DNA of 64,000 nucleotides from an uncultured Winogradskyella sp. (GCF_937958655.1 NZ_CALGNH010000018.1:1-64000), one strand, 5' to 3'; counted from the stretch's first letter, positions 31,498 to 41,054 are shown. Numbers and translations: made by a program. The notes: generated by a model not told the origin, from the sequence alone.

Positions 31498-32424
31498 TTA
31501 TTTTAAAATATACGGATAAAATAATAGGGATAATATACCTGTGAGCATTACCAGTTTTAGCACCAAGCTAATGTGTTTGTAATCGGCTTTATATTCTGCG
31601 TTAAATAATTTTATAGTAATGTAGAGTAGTGGTGCAATGACAAATATTAGGAAATAACCTACTAATAATTGTTGCTTAAAAAGGTTTACTATGACGTAAT
31701 AGGTGACCGTAAATAATGGTATTAGAGATACTATACTGACAATTTTTGTGGTACGCGCTCTTCCTAATACAATAGGTAGTGTTTGTATTTTGGTTTTATG
31801 GTCGCCATCAATATCTTCAATATCTTTTACAAGTTCTCGTAAAAAATTAATGATGAAAGCAAAAATAGCGTAGTCTAATATGAGTTTAAAAAAGAAAATT
31901 TGTACTGCTCTATTAGAGGGTGAAATAACGGGTAGTAATTCAAAAACACCAACTAATAAAACGCTCAAAGTCACCACTAATGAAATTACAATGTTACCAA
32001 CTAAAAGGATCTGCTTAAGATATGACGAATACATGTAGAGTAGTGCTGAGGCTATGAAGAATATAACAAAATAACCAGATTTGTCTATACCATTAGAGAG
32101 ATAAAATCCTAACCCAACACCTATAATATTTAATATTATAAATAAATTTAGAGCGACTTTTTCAGAAATGTGTTTGCTTATAATAACTTTAGTAGGTCTG
32201 TTTATTTCATCGGCTTTTATATCGTAAATATCATTAATAACGTAACCAGCTGCGGCAATACAAATCGTAGCGAAAACAAGTAGAAAAAATGCTAATGGTG
32301 TTAAGGCTGTTTCTACGCCATGACTTTCATAAAATGGCAAAAGCAATGCGTATTTAATTAGGATCTGCACAAGGGCAATTATTAGCAGGTTTTTATAACG
32401 GATAAGATTAAGGAAATGAATCAT
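31498..32424 (-). CDS. UbiA-family prenyltransferase (geranylgeranylglycerol-phosphate type)
   Basis: A 308-residue membrane protein with about 8-9 helices. The first Asp motif is VINDIYDIKADEINRPTKV and the second VKDIEDIDGDHKTKIQTLP, the two prenyl-diphosphate/Mg2+-binding motifs. Bacteroidota homologues are named geranylgeranylglycerol-phosphate geranylgeranyltransferase, but the actual substrate here is uncertain and other prenyl acceptors are possible. It precedes maf with 1 bp between them. Confidence 0.85.
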   Translation of the reverse strand: MIHFLNLIRYKNLLIIALVQILIKYALLLPFYESHGVETALTPLAFFLLVFATICIAAAGYVINDIYDIKADEINRPTKVIISKHISEKVALNLFIILNIIGVGLGFYLSNGIDKSGYFVIFFIASALLYMYSSYLKQILLVGNIVISLVVTLSVLLVGVFELLPVISPSNRAVQIFFFKLILDYAIFAFIINFLRELVKDIEDIDGDHKTKIQTLPIVLGRARTTKIVSIVSLIPLFTVTYYVIVNLFKQQLLVGYFLIFVIAPLLYITIKLFNAEYKADYKHISLVLKLVMLTGILSLLFYPYILK

Positions 32425-32494
32425 TAATGGATTTACGATTTTTAGATTTTTTAGAATTATGATATGCTAACTACTACGAGCTGAATACTGAAAA

Positions 32495-33028
32495 CTAGTC
32501 ATACTTAGCATTAAAATTACCATTCCATTTGCCTTGTACTTTTAAGACCTGCTCTATAACATCTCGTACAGCACCTTTACCACCATTTTTATGAGAAATA
32601 TATTTTGAAATTGATTTTATTTCTGGTACTGCATCTTGCGGACAGCATGGTAAACCTACCAATGCCATTACAGGATAATCTGGGATGTCATCTCCCATGT
32701 AGAGTACTTCGGATGGTTTAATTGTGTTTTTACTTAGAAACTCGTTAAGTTGTTCAATTTTATTATGAGCGCCTAAATAAATGTCTTTTATACCTAATCC
32801 TGCTAAACGTTTACGTACACCCTCGTTTGAGCCTCCAGAGATAATACACATTTTAAAACCTGCATCAATAGCAATTTTAAGTGCAAATCCGTCTTTAACG
32901 TTCATTGTTCTTAGTAGTTCGCCATCAGTATTTACGGTTACCGAACCATCGGTTAAAACACCATCTACATCAAAAATAAATGTGGTGATTTGGGATAAGT
33001 ATTCTTTGTAACTTTTAGTATCGTCCAT
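32495..33028 (-). CDS. HAD hydrolase of the KdsC type (KDO-8-phosphate phosphatase-like)
   Basis: A 177-residue C0-type HAD phosphatase without a cap. The catalytic motif is TFIFDVDGVLTDGSVTV (DxDG), followed by IISGGSNEGVRKRLAGLG and MGDDIPDYPVMALVGLP. Such enzymes dephosphorylate KDO-8-P in the LPS pathway or related sugar phosphates. The start overlaps the DUF2520 stop by one base (TAATG), so both are co-translated. Confidence 0.87.
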   Translation of the reverse strand: MDDTKSYKEYLSQITTFIFDVDGVLTDGSVTVNTDGELLRTMNVKDGFALKIAIDAGFKMCIISGGSNEGVRKRLAGLGIKDIYLGAHNKIEQLNEFLSKNTIKPSEVLYMGDDIPDYPVMALVGLPCCPQDAVPEIKSISKYISHKNGGKGAVRDVIEQVLKVQGKWNGNFNAKYD

Positions 33029-33819
33029 TAGTGTTTTGTTTTATTAGGCTTTCTGTTTTTTAAAATGCCATGCGTTTTTTTGATTGAAGCGGTTAATAAT
33101 TCGTAAAGCGATTTATGCGCTTCTGATTCTATTAATTTCAGGTGACGTTTTATGGTCTTTTTGTCATTCCGTTTTGCTGGGCCTGTCTGCGCCATATAAG
33201 GTGACATATCTTGTACCTTTTTTGCGGTCTCTAAAATCAGAGGTTTTAAAATATCGAAATTAATACTTTTGGCATCGCTGATTTCGTGTGCAATTCTATA
33301 TAATTGATTGGTGAAATTATTTACAAAAACTGCAGATAAATGTAAGGTCTGTCGTTGTTCGGTATTAATTTTATAAGGTTGGCAACCCAGCGTTTCAGCT
33401 AGAGTTTTCATAAACTGAAGATTACCTTTTTCTGTAATCTCAATACAAATTGGGATTTGGCTAAAGTCTAATGTTGCATTCTTAGAAAAGGTTTGTAATG
33501 GATAAAATACAGCCCGTTGGTTTTTCTTATCCAAATCATGAATAGAAACACTACCAGATGTATGAGCAACCAAACGATTTTGAAATGGTAAATTACTAGA
33601 CAATTTAGAAATGCTATCATCGCTTACGGCAATAATGTAAATGTCAGCTTCTTTTAATTGTGCTAAATCATTAATAGTTTCAGTTTCATTAGCGTAGGAA
33701 GAAATAGCACTATAAGTGCGATTATACCATTGCTTAACAAAAGTGCCATCTGCTTTTGTAAAGGCTTTATATAAATGTGTGGCGACGTTACCCGCACCAA
33801 GAAGTACAACTGAAATCAT
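33028..33819 (-). CDS. Rossmann-like DUF2520 protein
   Basis: A 263-residue protein with an NADP-binding Rossmann fold (VVLLGAGNVATHLYKAF, residues 4-20) and a DUF2520 C-terminal domain (LHLSAVFVNNFTNQLYRIAH). Its length and layout resemble ketopantoate reductase/6-phosphogluconate-type dimers, but the substrate is unknown. It opens the minus-strand housekeeping operon that runs to the lipoprotein gene and diverges from the truncated haemoglobin gene over 45 bp. Confidence 0.82.
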   Translation of the reverse strand: MISVVLLGAGNVATHLYKAFTKADGTFVKQWYNRTYSAISSYANETETINDLAQLKEADIYIIAVSDDSISKLSSNLPFQNRLVAHTSGSVSIHDLDKKNQRAVFYPLQTFSKNATLDFSQIPICIEITEKGNLQFMKTLAETLGCQPYKINTEQRQTLHLSAVFVNNFTNQLYRIAHEISDAKSINFDILKPLILETAKKVQDMSPYMAQTGPAKRNDKKTIKRHLKLIESEAHKSLYELLTASIKKTHGILKNRKPNKTKH

Positions 33820-33864
33820 GTTGTAAAAATAGTAAGAATTAGATTAAAAGAATAACTTTGAATT

Positions 33865-34251
33865 ATGCCTAAAACTGATATAAAAAATAGGGACGATATT
33901 TTGAGATTAGTTACTCAATTTTATACCAAAGTGAGAGCAGATGATGTGCTTGGCTCTTTTTTTAATAAACGCATAAAAGATTGGGATACGCACCTAGACC
34001 AAATGACTACCTTTTGGGAATCGAGCTTGTTTTTAAAAACAAAATATTATGGCGATCCTGTAGCGGCTCATGTAAAGCTTGATGCAGAATATAATAACGG
34101 TATTACAGAACTTCATTTTGGGCTTTGGCTAAATCTTTGGTTTCAAACGATAGACGAATTATTTGAGGGCGACTATGCAAGGAATGCCAAACGACGTGCT
34201 CGTAAAATGGGATCATTTTTGTATCTAAGCATTTTTGAAGCTAGATGTTAG
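33865..34251 (+). CDS. Group III truncated haemoglobin
   Basis: A 128-residue globin. The proximal ligand is His84 in TELHFGLWLNLW, a pattern seen in group III trHbs, and the distal side has FWESSLFLKTKYYG. It probably handles oxygen, NO or redox chemistry in the cytoplasm. Single gene, divergent from DUF2520, with a purine-rich spacer before mscL. Confidence 0.85.
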   Translation: MPKTDIKNRDDILRLVTQFYTKVRADDVLGSFFNKRIKDWDTHLDQMTTFWESSLFLKTKYYGDPVAAHVKLDAEYNNGITELHFGLWLNLWFQTIDELFEGDYARNAKRRARKMGSFLYLSIFEARC

Positions 34252-34360
34252 AAGTTAGTAGTTAGAAGAGAGATTAGAGAAGGGAGAATAGTAGTTAGAA
34301 TGACCTATTATAATATATTGTAAATATTAGTTAAACATAAATTAACAGTAAATAACAGAA

Positions 34361-34810
34361 ATGAAACTCATAAAAGAATTTAAAGAATTTGCAGTAAAAG
34401 GAAATATGATGGATATGGCCATTGGTATTATTATTGGCGCTGCATTTAACAAAGTTATAGATGTCTTGGCCAAACAAGTTTTATTACCACCATTGTCTTT
34501 GTTGTCTGATGGTGTTAATTTTCAGGATAAGAAAATAGTATTACGAGATGCTATTGTTGATACTACAGGAGCCATAAGTACAACTGAAGTAGCAGTAGCT
34601 TATGGTGCCTTATTTGAGGTATTCTTAGATTTTTTAATTATAGGCTTTACTGTTTTTATTGTGGTCAAAGCTATGAATCGTTTACGTAGTAAAGCACAAG
34701 ATACCAAAGACGAAACGGTAGTAACACCAAAAGATATACAGTTACTGTCAGATCTTAAGCAACTTATGGAAGAACAAAATGAATTACTGAAAGCTAAAGT
34801 TTCAAAATAA
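34361..34810 (+). CDS. mscL: Large-conductance mechanosensitive channel
   Basis: A 149-residue homopentameric channel protein. N-terminal KLIKEFKEFAVKGNMMDMAI, then GIIIGAAFNKVIDVLAKQVL (TM1 with the gate residues) and FLDFLIIGFTVFIVVKAMNR (TM2), and a helical C-terminus. Length is near the family's 130-150. It opens at high membrane tension to release osmolytes. The region before it (34252-34305) is a degenerate purine-rich stretch; a half-site GTTAAAC at 34330 is not part of a full operator. Confidence 0.93.
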   Translation: MKLIKEFKEFAVKGNMMDMAIGIIIGAAFNKVIDVLAKQVLLPPLSLLSDGVNFQDKKIVLRDAIVDTTGAISTTEVAVAYGALFEVFLDFLIIGFTVFIVVKAMNRLRSKAQDTKDETVVTPKDIQLLSDLKQLMEEQNELLKAKVSK

Positions 34811-34881
34811 TTGAAAATATGCTAACATTTTTTAACCCTATTTGAGGGTTAAAAATAAAAAACAAAATCATCAAAAAGCCT

Positions 34882-34889
34882 TATCTTTG
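34882..34889 (+). promoter_or_regulatory. -7 promoter box of the ccsA gene
   Basis: TATCTTTG, an exact TAnnTTTG match, 26 bp before the ATG at 34916. Confidence 0.75.
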
Positions 34890-34915
34890 CACGAGCTTAA
34901 AATAGGCCAAATGCT

Positions 34916-37900
34916 ATGCAAAAGAAAATTCTAAATTTCCTGTTCTCTACTAAGCTAACAGCTGTATTATTTATCGTTTTTGCCATTGCTATGGCCACCG
35001 GAACTATTCTCGATAGAAATATGGAGACCTCACCAACTCCTTACACCAGAACATTAATTTACAATGCTTGGTGGTTTGAAACTATTATGGTACTTTTTAT
35101 GATAAATTTCATCGGAAATATTGGTAGATATAGACTCTGGCGAAAAGAAAAATGGGCTACGCTTATTCTGCATTTAGCATGGATCCTAATTATATTAGGT
35201 GCTGCAGTAACCCGTTACATCGGCTATGAAGGCATAATGAATATAAGAGAAGGAGCTACAGAAAGTCAATTTCGTTCGCAAAAATCATATATCAGCGGGC
35301 GTATATTAGGCGATTATAAAAAAGACGGTCAATTACAACAACGAAATATTTTAGAAGAGGTTGATTTTTCTCCACGATTAGATAATAATTTTAATAAAAC
35401 TTACGACTATGGTGGTACTGCAGTTAATTTTAAACTTAAAAAATTCATTAAAGGGGCAGAAAAAGAAGTTATTCCAGATGATAATGGAGAAAGTTATTTA
35501 AAAGTAGTTGAAGCTAGCGAGGGTAAACCTCACAATCATTTCTTAAAACTAGGCCAAGTCTCTAAATTGCATAACATACTTGTATCCTTAAACAAAGAGC
35601 AAGCAGGAGCCATTAATATTACAAATACCAAATTTGGTCTTTTTATTAAATCGCCATTTGAAGGAGAGTATATGACTATGGCAACTGGCGCCACAGGTAA
35701 GCTTGTAAAAGATAGTTTACAGCCATTAATTTTAAGATCTAGATATGTCATCGGAGATATGCAATTAGTGTTTCCAGACCCTGTAGTAAAAGGTGTTTTT
35801 GATATTGTAAAGAAGCCAACCTTTTTAAAAGGAGATGAGAGTGGTGCTGTATTAGATGTAAGCGTTAATGGTGAAACTAAAAGCGTTAACCTTCTTGGTG
35901 GTCCTGGCGCTTATCCTAGTATTGAAGAGGTTAATGTTGGTGGCTTAGATATAGCCTTACGTTACGGGTCTAAATTAGAACAATTACCCTTTGAGATTAA
36001 GCTCAACGATTTTATTGCAGAAAAGTATCCAGGCACAGAAAAAGCCTATTCTTCATACGAAAGTAAAGTCACTGTTTTAGATAAGGAACAAGGAGATTTT
36101 GATTATCATATCTACATGAATAATATTTTGGATCATAGAGGGTATCGCTTTTTTCAAGCGAGTTTTGATCCTGATGAAAAGGGAACCATATTATCCGTAA
36201 ACCATGATCGTTGGGGCACCTACATAACTTATGCAGGCTACATTATGTTGTATATAGGTTTAATGGCAATATTGTTTGCAAAACATACCCGTTTTGATGA
36301 TATAAGAAAACGCCTTGGTAAGATAAAAGCTAAGAAAGCAGAGGTAATGGGTATAATCGCTTTATTGATTAGTTTTTCTGGTTTTTCGCAACAGTCTTTA
36401 GCTAATGATGACCCTGCAAAACTAAAGGAAGAAAAAGTCTCTAAAGTTCAGTTAGATTCGGTATTAAAAGCAAATATTACACCTAAAGAACACGCCGATA
36501 AGTTTGCTAAAATGGTGATACAAGATTATAGTGGTCGTATGATGCCTATACACACATATGCTTCAGAAATGCTTCGTAAAATTAGTAAAAGCGACACTTA
36601 TGAAGGCTTAGATGCGACACAGATTTTTTTGTCTATACAAGAAAGTCCAATGCTATGGTACAATATGCCAATTATTTACTTAACTCCACGCAAGGCAGAT
36701 AGTATTAGAACCATTATAGGTATAGATAAAAGTCAAAAATATGTAAGTTTATTAGACTTTTTTACACCAGACGGACGCAATAAATTAGGACCATACTTAG
36801 AGGACGCCTTTAGTGCTAATGTTGTTGGTGGGTTTTCAAAAGAAGTACAAAACACGTATGGGCGCTTAAGCTTATTATCTGACGCTATTGAAGGACGGAA
36901 TGTTAAAATTTTCCCGGTACCTAATGATGAGAATAATAAGTGGATTTCAGCTTTTGAGTATAACCAAGATGATTATACCAGTAAAATAAAGGATTCGTTA
37001 TATCGCGGCTTTATAAGCAAGGGGTTTAATTATTATTTAATGACGCTTAATAACGCAAAACAAACAGGCAACTTTGCAAATGCTGATAAACTCTTAAATG
37101 ATATTAAGTTAACCCAGCAAAAACTTGGCGCTGAGGTTATGCTTTCCGATGAAAAAGTAGAGTCCGAAATTCTTTACAACAAGTATGATATTTTTAAGAA
37201 GTTATTTAGTTGGTATATGTATGCTTCTGCTTTATTGTTTGTTTTAATTATAATTCAAATTTTAAATTACAAATCCAAATGGCTAAAAATAGCTATTAAT
37301 ATTCTTATAGGTGTTGTCTTAGTTTTATTACTACTACATACCGTAGCTTTAGCCTGGCGTTGGTACTTGTCTGGGCATGCTCCTTGGAGTGATGCTTATG
37401 AGTCTATGATATATGTAGCTTGGTCTACTATGCTGTTTGGCTTTATAGCTGGCATTAGTAAAAGTTATCATAAAAATAATAAGACTAGTACCGAAAAAGT
37501 AAGTAAGATTAGGGTCTCTAGCCTTACAGTGGCTGCAAGTGCGTTTATTACATCAATGATTTTAATGATTGCACATTGGAATTGGATGGATCCGGCAATT
37601 GCCAATTTAGAACCTGTACTACAAGGGTATTGGTTAATGATACATGTCTCTGTTATTGTTGGGAGTTATGGACCTTTAGCATTAGGTATGATATTAGGGG
37701 TTGTAGCTTTATTACTTATGATATTTACAACAAGCTCTAATAAAACCCGAATGGATATTAACATTAAAGAGTTAACTATTATAAATGAAATGGCGCTAAC
37801 GGTTGGCTTAGTTATGTTAACTATAGGTAATTTCCTTGGTGGTATGTGGGCTAACGAAAGTTGGGGACGTTATTGGGGCTGGGATCCTAAGGAGACTTGG

Positions 37901-38170
37901 GCTTTAATAAGTATTATGATTTATGCTTTTGTAATCCATATGCGACTTATCCCAGGCCTACGTGGCCGTTGGTTATATAATCTAATGTCTGTATTAGCGT
38001 TTGGCAGTGTGTTAATGACCTATTTTGGTGTTAATTTTTATTTGTCAGGCTTACATTCTTATGCTAGCGGAGATCAAATATTAAGCTTTCAGTTTATAGC
38101 AATAACAATAGCTGTTATAGCTGTAATAGGAGCCTTAGCATTGAGGAAATATAGGGTACATTATAAATAA
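34916..38170 (+). CDS. ccsA: ResB-CcsA fusion, cytochrome c maturation (system II)
   Basis: A 1084-residue fusion of the two halves of the system II haem-lyase. The N-terminal part has ResB-type helices (FLFSTKLTAVLFIVFAIAMA, MVLFMINFIGN) and a large periplasmic region (about residues 100-760). The C-terminal part is CcsA-like with the tryptophan-rich haem-handling motif WGRYWGWDPKETWALISIM and a following helix. It moves haem across the inner membrane and attaches it to CxxCH apocytochromes. Fusions of this kind are typical of Bacteroidota. Two small membrane protein genes follow. Confidence 0.92.
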   Translation: MQKKILNFLFSTKLTAVLFIVFAIAMATGTILDRNMETSPTPYTRTLIYNAWWFETIMVLFMINFIGNIGRYRLWRKEKWATLILHLAWILIILGAAVTRYIGYEGIMNIREGATESQFRSQKSYISGRILGDYKKDGQLQQRNILEEVDFSPRLDNNFNKTYDYGGTAVNFKLKKFIKGAEKEVIPDDNGESYLKVVEASEGKPHNHFLKLGQVSKLHNILVSLNKEQAGAINITNTKFGLFIKSPFEGEYMTMATGATGKLVKDSLQPLILRSRYVIGDMQLVFPDPVVKGVFDIVKKPTFLKGDESGAVLDVSVNGETKSVNLLGGPGAYPSIEEVNVGGLDIALRYGSKLEQLPFEIKLNDFIAEKYPGTEKAYSSYESKVTVLDKEQGDFDYHIYMNNILDHRGYRFFQASFDPDEKGTILSVNHDRWGTYITYAGYIMLYIGLMAILFAKHTRFDDIRKRLGKIKAKKAEVMGIIALLISFSGFSQQSLANDDPAKLKEEKVSKVQLDSVLKANITPKEHADKFAKMVIQDYSGRMMPIHTYASEMLRKISKSDTYEGLDATQIFLSIQESPMLWYNMPIIYLTPRKADSIRTIIGIDKSQKYVSLLDFFTPDGRNKLGPYLEDAFSANVVGGFSKEVQNTYGRLSLLSDAIEGRNVKIFPVPNDENNKWISAFEYNQDDYTSKIKDSLYRGFISKGFNYYLMTLNNAKQTGNFANADKLLNDIKLTQQKLGAEVMLSDEKVESEILYNKYDIFKKLFSWYMYASALLFVLIIIQILNYKSKWLKIAINILIGVVLVLLLLHTVALAWRWYLSGHAPWSDAYESMIYVAWSTMLFGFIAGISKSYHKNNKTSTEKVSKIRVSSLTVAASAFITSMILMIAHWNWMDPAIANLEPVLQGYWLMIHVSVIVGSYGPLALGMILGVVALLLMIFTTSSNKTRMDINIKELTIINEMALTVGLVMLTIGNFLGGMWANESWGRYWGWDPKETWALISIMIYAFVIHMRLIPGLRGRWLYNLMSVLAFGSVLMTYFGVNFYLSGLHSYASGDQILSFQFIAITIAVIAVIGALALRKYRVHYK

Positions 38171-38226
38171 TCCTTTAAATTATTAGAATTTTTTATAACT
38201 TCATAATCTCAAACTAACCATCATTA

Positions 38227-38418
38227 ATGAATAGTTACTTCAAAAAATTAGGAACACCAAACCTATTTATGCTCATTTTGTGTGCTGTAATAATCCTGGT
38301 TGCTGAATATTTATTTTTAACCGGAGATCAATTGCACGGCATATTTGTTGGCCTTTGGGCGCCAACATTACTTGGTGTAATGATTTACTTAAAACTTGTA
38401 GATCATGATGGCAGATGA
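38227..38418 (+). CDS. Small two-helix membrane protein
   Basis: A 63-residue protein, MNSYFKKLGTPNLFMLILCA and on, with two membrane helices separated by a short turn (EYLFLTGDQLHGIFVGLW). I do not recognise the family. It follows ccsA by 57 bp and overlaps the next small ORF by 14 bp, so it is probably part of that transcript. Confidence 0.6.
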   Translation: MNSYFKKLGTPNLFMLILCAVIILVAEYLFLTGDQLHGIFVGLWAPTLLGVMIYLKLVDHDGR

Positions 38419-38515
38419 TGTTATATTATGGTTTTCAGTTATAGTTATTGTTTTAGTAGCTTTATGGGCTGTACTAATGATTAGAGCTTATAATAAAGCG
38501 ACTAGGAACGATTGA
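38405..38515 (+). CDS. 36-residue membrane protein overlapping the previous gene
   Basis: MMADDVILWFSVIVIVLVAL followed by WAVLMIRAYNKATRND: one membrane helix and a short basic tail. It overlaps the upstream 63-residue gene by 14 bp, a typical coupled arrangement. No homolog is recognised. It is called on hydrophobicity and overlap only. Confidence 0.45.
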   Translation: MMADDVILWFSVIVIVLVALWAVLMIRAYNKATRND

Positions 38516-38618
38516 GTCTCTTTCTTTTAGTATTTTTATTTTCTTTAGACTAACACTTTTATAAATAAGGTTGTTTGGTATATTCTCACTATTTTTATAC
38601 TTCATTTAATTAGGATTT

Positions 38619-39773
38619 ATGGTTAGTAAAAGATTAGGTTTAAATACTATTTGTACGCATGTTGGTGAGATTAAAGATGAACAATTTAAAGGTGCGGTTT
38701 CTCCTATCTATTTAAGTTCATCCTACGAATTTTTAGATGTGGATGTAAAGCGTTATCCACGCTATTTTAACACTCCCAACCAAGACTATTTGTCAAAAAA
38801 AGTTGCTGCTCTCGAAAATACTGAAGCTGCTATGATTTTTGGCTCTGGTATGGCGGCAATAAGCCACATGTTTCTGGCTTTTTTACAAAAAGGAGACCAT
38901 TTGGTGGTGCAGAATACCTTGTATGGTGGCACTGTAAATTTTATAAAAGAAGAATTTCATAAATATGGTATTGAGTATACGTTTACCAATGGATATAAAG
39001 TTGAAGACTTTGAAGAAGCAATTCAAAAGAATACCAAATTAATTCATATAGAATCTCCATCTAATCCTTTATTAACAGTAACAGATATAAAGGCTATTGC
39101 CGACTTGGGTAAATCCAAAGGGATTTTAACATCAATAGATAATACCTTTGCATCTCCAGTAAATCAAAATCCGATAGACTTAGGCATAGATATGGTGATG
39201 CATTCGGCTACAAAATACTTTGGTGGTCATAGCGATATATGCGCAGGGGCAGTGGCAAGTTCACAACAATACATAAATCGTATCTGGAATGTGAGTAAAA
39301 ATCTTGGTGGTAGTTTAAGTGATATGACCGTTTGGATGTTAGAGCGTAGTATGAAAACGTTAGGATTACGAGTAAAAGCACAGACCAAAAATGCCATGAA
39401 ATTAGCAAAGTGGTTAAATAAGCATCCAAAAGTTAATAAAGTGTATTACCCAGGGTTAAAGTCGCATCCCGAATATGAATTATCAAAATCACAGATGAAA
39501 GGTTTCGGCGCTATGTTATCTTTTGAGCTTACAGAAGATTTAGACGCCTACGAGTTTCAAAAATCTTTACACTTAATTAAATCCTCAATGAGTCTTGCAG
39601 GTGTAGAAAGTACAGTTATCTCACCGCATCTAACGTCCCATGCATTACTAACATCAGACGAACGACAACAAGTTGGTATTAGCGATCAATTACTAAGGTT
39701 TTCAGTAGGGATAGAAGACGTTAAGGATTTAAAACGTGATATTAATATTGCAATTGATAAAATTTCAAAATAA
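38619..39773 (+). CDS. PLP-dependent trans-sulfuration enzyme (cystathionine synthase/lyase type)
   Basis: A 384-residue fold-type I PLP enzyme of the Cys/Met metabolism family. The Schiff-base Lys is Lys199 in MHSATKYFGGHSDI; phosphate-binding and aromatic parts appear in FGSGMAAISHMFLAF and NTLYGGTVNF. Members make cystathionine or split cysteine, homocysteine or methionine; the exact reaction cannot be read from the sequence. Its stop overlaps the bshB1 ATG (TAATG), which points to a cysteine/low-molecular-weight thiol role. Confidence 0.87.
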   Translation: MVSKRLGLNTICTHVGEIKDEQFKGAVSPIYLSSSYEFLDVDVKRYPRYFNTPNQDYLSKKVAALENTEAAMIFGSGMAAISHMFLAFLQKGDHLVVQNTLYGGTVNFIKEEFHKYGIEYTFTNGYKVEDFEEAIQKNTKLIHIESPSNPLLTVTDIKAIADLGKSKGILTSIDNTFASPVNQNPIDLGIDMVMHSATKYFGGHSDICAGAVASSQQYINRIWNVSKNLGGSLSDMTVWMLERSMKTLGLRVKAQTKNAMKLAKWLNKHPKVNKVYYPGLKSHPEYELSKSQMKGFGAMLSFELTEDLDAYEFQKSLHLIKSSMSLAGVESTVISPHLTSHALLTSDERQQVGISDQLLRFSVGIEDVKDLKRDINIAIDKISK

Positions 39774-40495
39774 TGAAGTTAGATGTATTAGCTATAGGTG
39801 CGCATCCAGATGATGTAGAATTAGGTTGCGGAGCAACGCTTGCCAAAGAAATTGCCAATGGTAAGAAGGTAGGAATTATAGATTTAACGCGTGGTGAATT
39901 AGGCACTCGTGGCACTGCTGAGACCAGAGATGAAGAGGCGTTTAACGCAGCTAAGATCCTAGGTGTTCATTCAAGAGTTAATTTAAGATTTTCTGATGGT
40001 TTTTTTAAAAACGATAAGGCACATCAGATTGAACTGATAAAAATGATTCGTTTTCATAAGCCAGAAATTGTGCTTTGTAATGCTATAGATGACCGTCACA
40101 TAGACCATGGAAAAGGGAGTCAATTGGTAAGTGATGCTTGTTTTCTTAGTGGATTACGCAAAATTGAAACAGTTCATAGTGATAAAAATGTTTCACAAGA
40201 GACCTGGAGACCAAAGGCAGTGTATCATTACATACAGTGGAAAGACCTAAAACCAGATGTTGTAGTTGATGTTTCTGGATTCATAGATAAAAAAATGGAA
40301 GCCGTATTGGCCTATAAAACACAATTTTTTGATCCAAATAGTGATGAGCCAGAAACACCAATATCTAGTAAAAACTTTACGGACAGCATTGCCTATAGGG
40401 CTCGAAATTTAGGACGATTAATCGGTGCAATACACGGAGAAGGGTTTTCTGTAGAGCGGTATCCTGCGGTAAATAGTTTGTTTGATTTAAAATAA
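39773..40495 (+). CDS. bshB1: Bacillithiol biosynthesis deacetylase BshB1
   Basis: A 240-residue PIG-L/LmbE enzyme that deacetylates GlcNAc-malate on the way to bacillithiol. The metal motif is GAHPDDVELG (residues 9-18), followed by LTRGELGTRGTAETRDEEAF and DDRHIDHGKGSQL, typical of BshB1. Bacillithiol is the main low-molecular-weight thiol in many Bacteroidota. It is translationally coupled to the trans-sulfuration gene, tying cysteine supply to bacillithiol synthesis. Confidence 0.93.
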   Translation: MKLDVLAIGAHPDDVELGCGATLAKEIANGKKVGIIDLTRGELGTRGTAETRDEEAFNAAKILGVHSRVNLRFSDGFFKNDKAHQIELIKMIRFHKPEIVLCNAIDDRHIDHGKGSQLVSDACFLSGLRKIETVHSDKNVSQETWRPKAVYHYIQWKDLKPDVVVDVSGFIDKKMEAVLAYKTQFFDPNSDEPETPISSKNFTDSIAYRARNLGRLIGAIHGEGFSVERYPAVNSLFDLK

Positions 40496-40507
40496 GTAAA
40501 GAAAACC

Positions 40508-40539
40508 TTTTGCAGAAATTTGTAAATAATTTACATTTG
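40508..40539 (+). promoter_or_regulatory. Promoter of the tRNA-His gene
   Basis: TTTTG (40508-40512) and TACATTTG (40532-40539), an ideal -33/-7 pair for the Bacteroidota sigma factor with a 19-bp spacer, about 18 bp before the tRNA. Confidence 0.8.
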
Positions 40540-40557
40540 CAGTCCTAATTAAAAACG

Positions 40558-40631
40558 GTGGTTGTAGCTCAGTTGGTTAGAGCGCTGGTTTGTGGTACCA
40601 GATGTCGTGGGTTCGAGTCCCATCTTCCACC
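40558..40631 (+). tRNA. tRNA-His (GTG anticodon)
   Basis: A full cloverleaf: D arm GCTCAGTTGGTTAGAGC, anticodon arm CTGGT-TTGTGGT-ACCAG with anticodon GTG (His), T arm GTGGG-TTCGAGT-CCCAT, discriminator C, with the G at 40557 as the extra G(-1) of tRNA-His. CCA is not encoded. The acceptor stem GTGGTTG/CTTCCAC has two adjacent U-U mismatches at pairs 5-68 and 6-67, which is unusual. Confidence 0.9.
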
Positions 40632-40649
40632 CAAATTCTTTTAATTTCA

Positions 40650-40680
40650 AAAAGCGATTCTCTCTAAGAATCGCTTTTTT
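40650..40680 (+). terminator. Terminator after tRNA-His
   Basis: A perfect 12-bp stem, AAAAGCGATTCT/AGAATCGCTTTT, with a 5-nt loop and T tail. Confidence 0.9.
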
Positions 40681-41004
40681 AGTATAACAGTTTCTAATGT
40701 TATTTTTGGTACAGTATGTCTTCTTTAATTATTATGGATCATTTCAATTTTTTTTAAACTATAACATAAGTTTCAAACGCATTAAAGGACGTTAAGACAA
40801 TAACATAAGTATACAAGTATCACCTCGGTTGTAAAGTATGTAACATCTGCTTAAAACTTAGAGATAATGGTCTTTTAGCATAGCCAACGCATGTTAATAT
40901 CATTCGTGTTGCACCGTCTTTGGTAATCATCGATGATGAGTTGTTAGGTTGTGTATTTATAATTAATAATACGTTGAAAGAATTTGATTACTAATTTCTA
41001 TTGT
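40681..41004. other. Gene-free stretch
   Basis: About 320 bp between two terminators, AT-rich, with no credible ORF on either strand. The motif AACATAAGT occurs twice (near 40764 and 40803). I see no RNA or repeat element; it may be a decayed remnant. Confidence 0.5.
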
Positions 41005-41036
41005 AAAAAAAACCACGCATTTGCGTGGTTTTTTTT
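41005..41036. terminator. Bidirectional terminator hairpin
   Basis: A-run, CCACGCA, a 2-4-nt loop, TGCGTGG, T-run: a symmetric hairpin that can end the minus-strand CCC-motif gene. Confidence 0.85.
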
Positions 41037-41054
41037 GATAAGTTAGACTTTTAT

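Noticed and set aside
34330-34336. GTTAAAC before mscL as a third operator
   Set aside because: Only one half-site; no GTTTAAC partner at the right distance and no -7 box in the same geometry.
40681-41004. Hidden gene or RNA in the long gap after tRNA-His
   Set aside because: No ORF with start, coding pattern or hydrophobic segment, and no stable fold apart from the flanking terminators.
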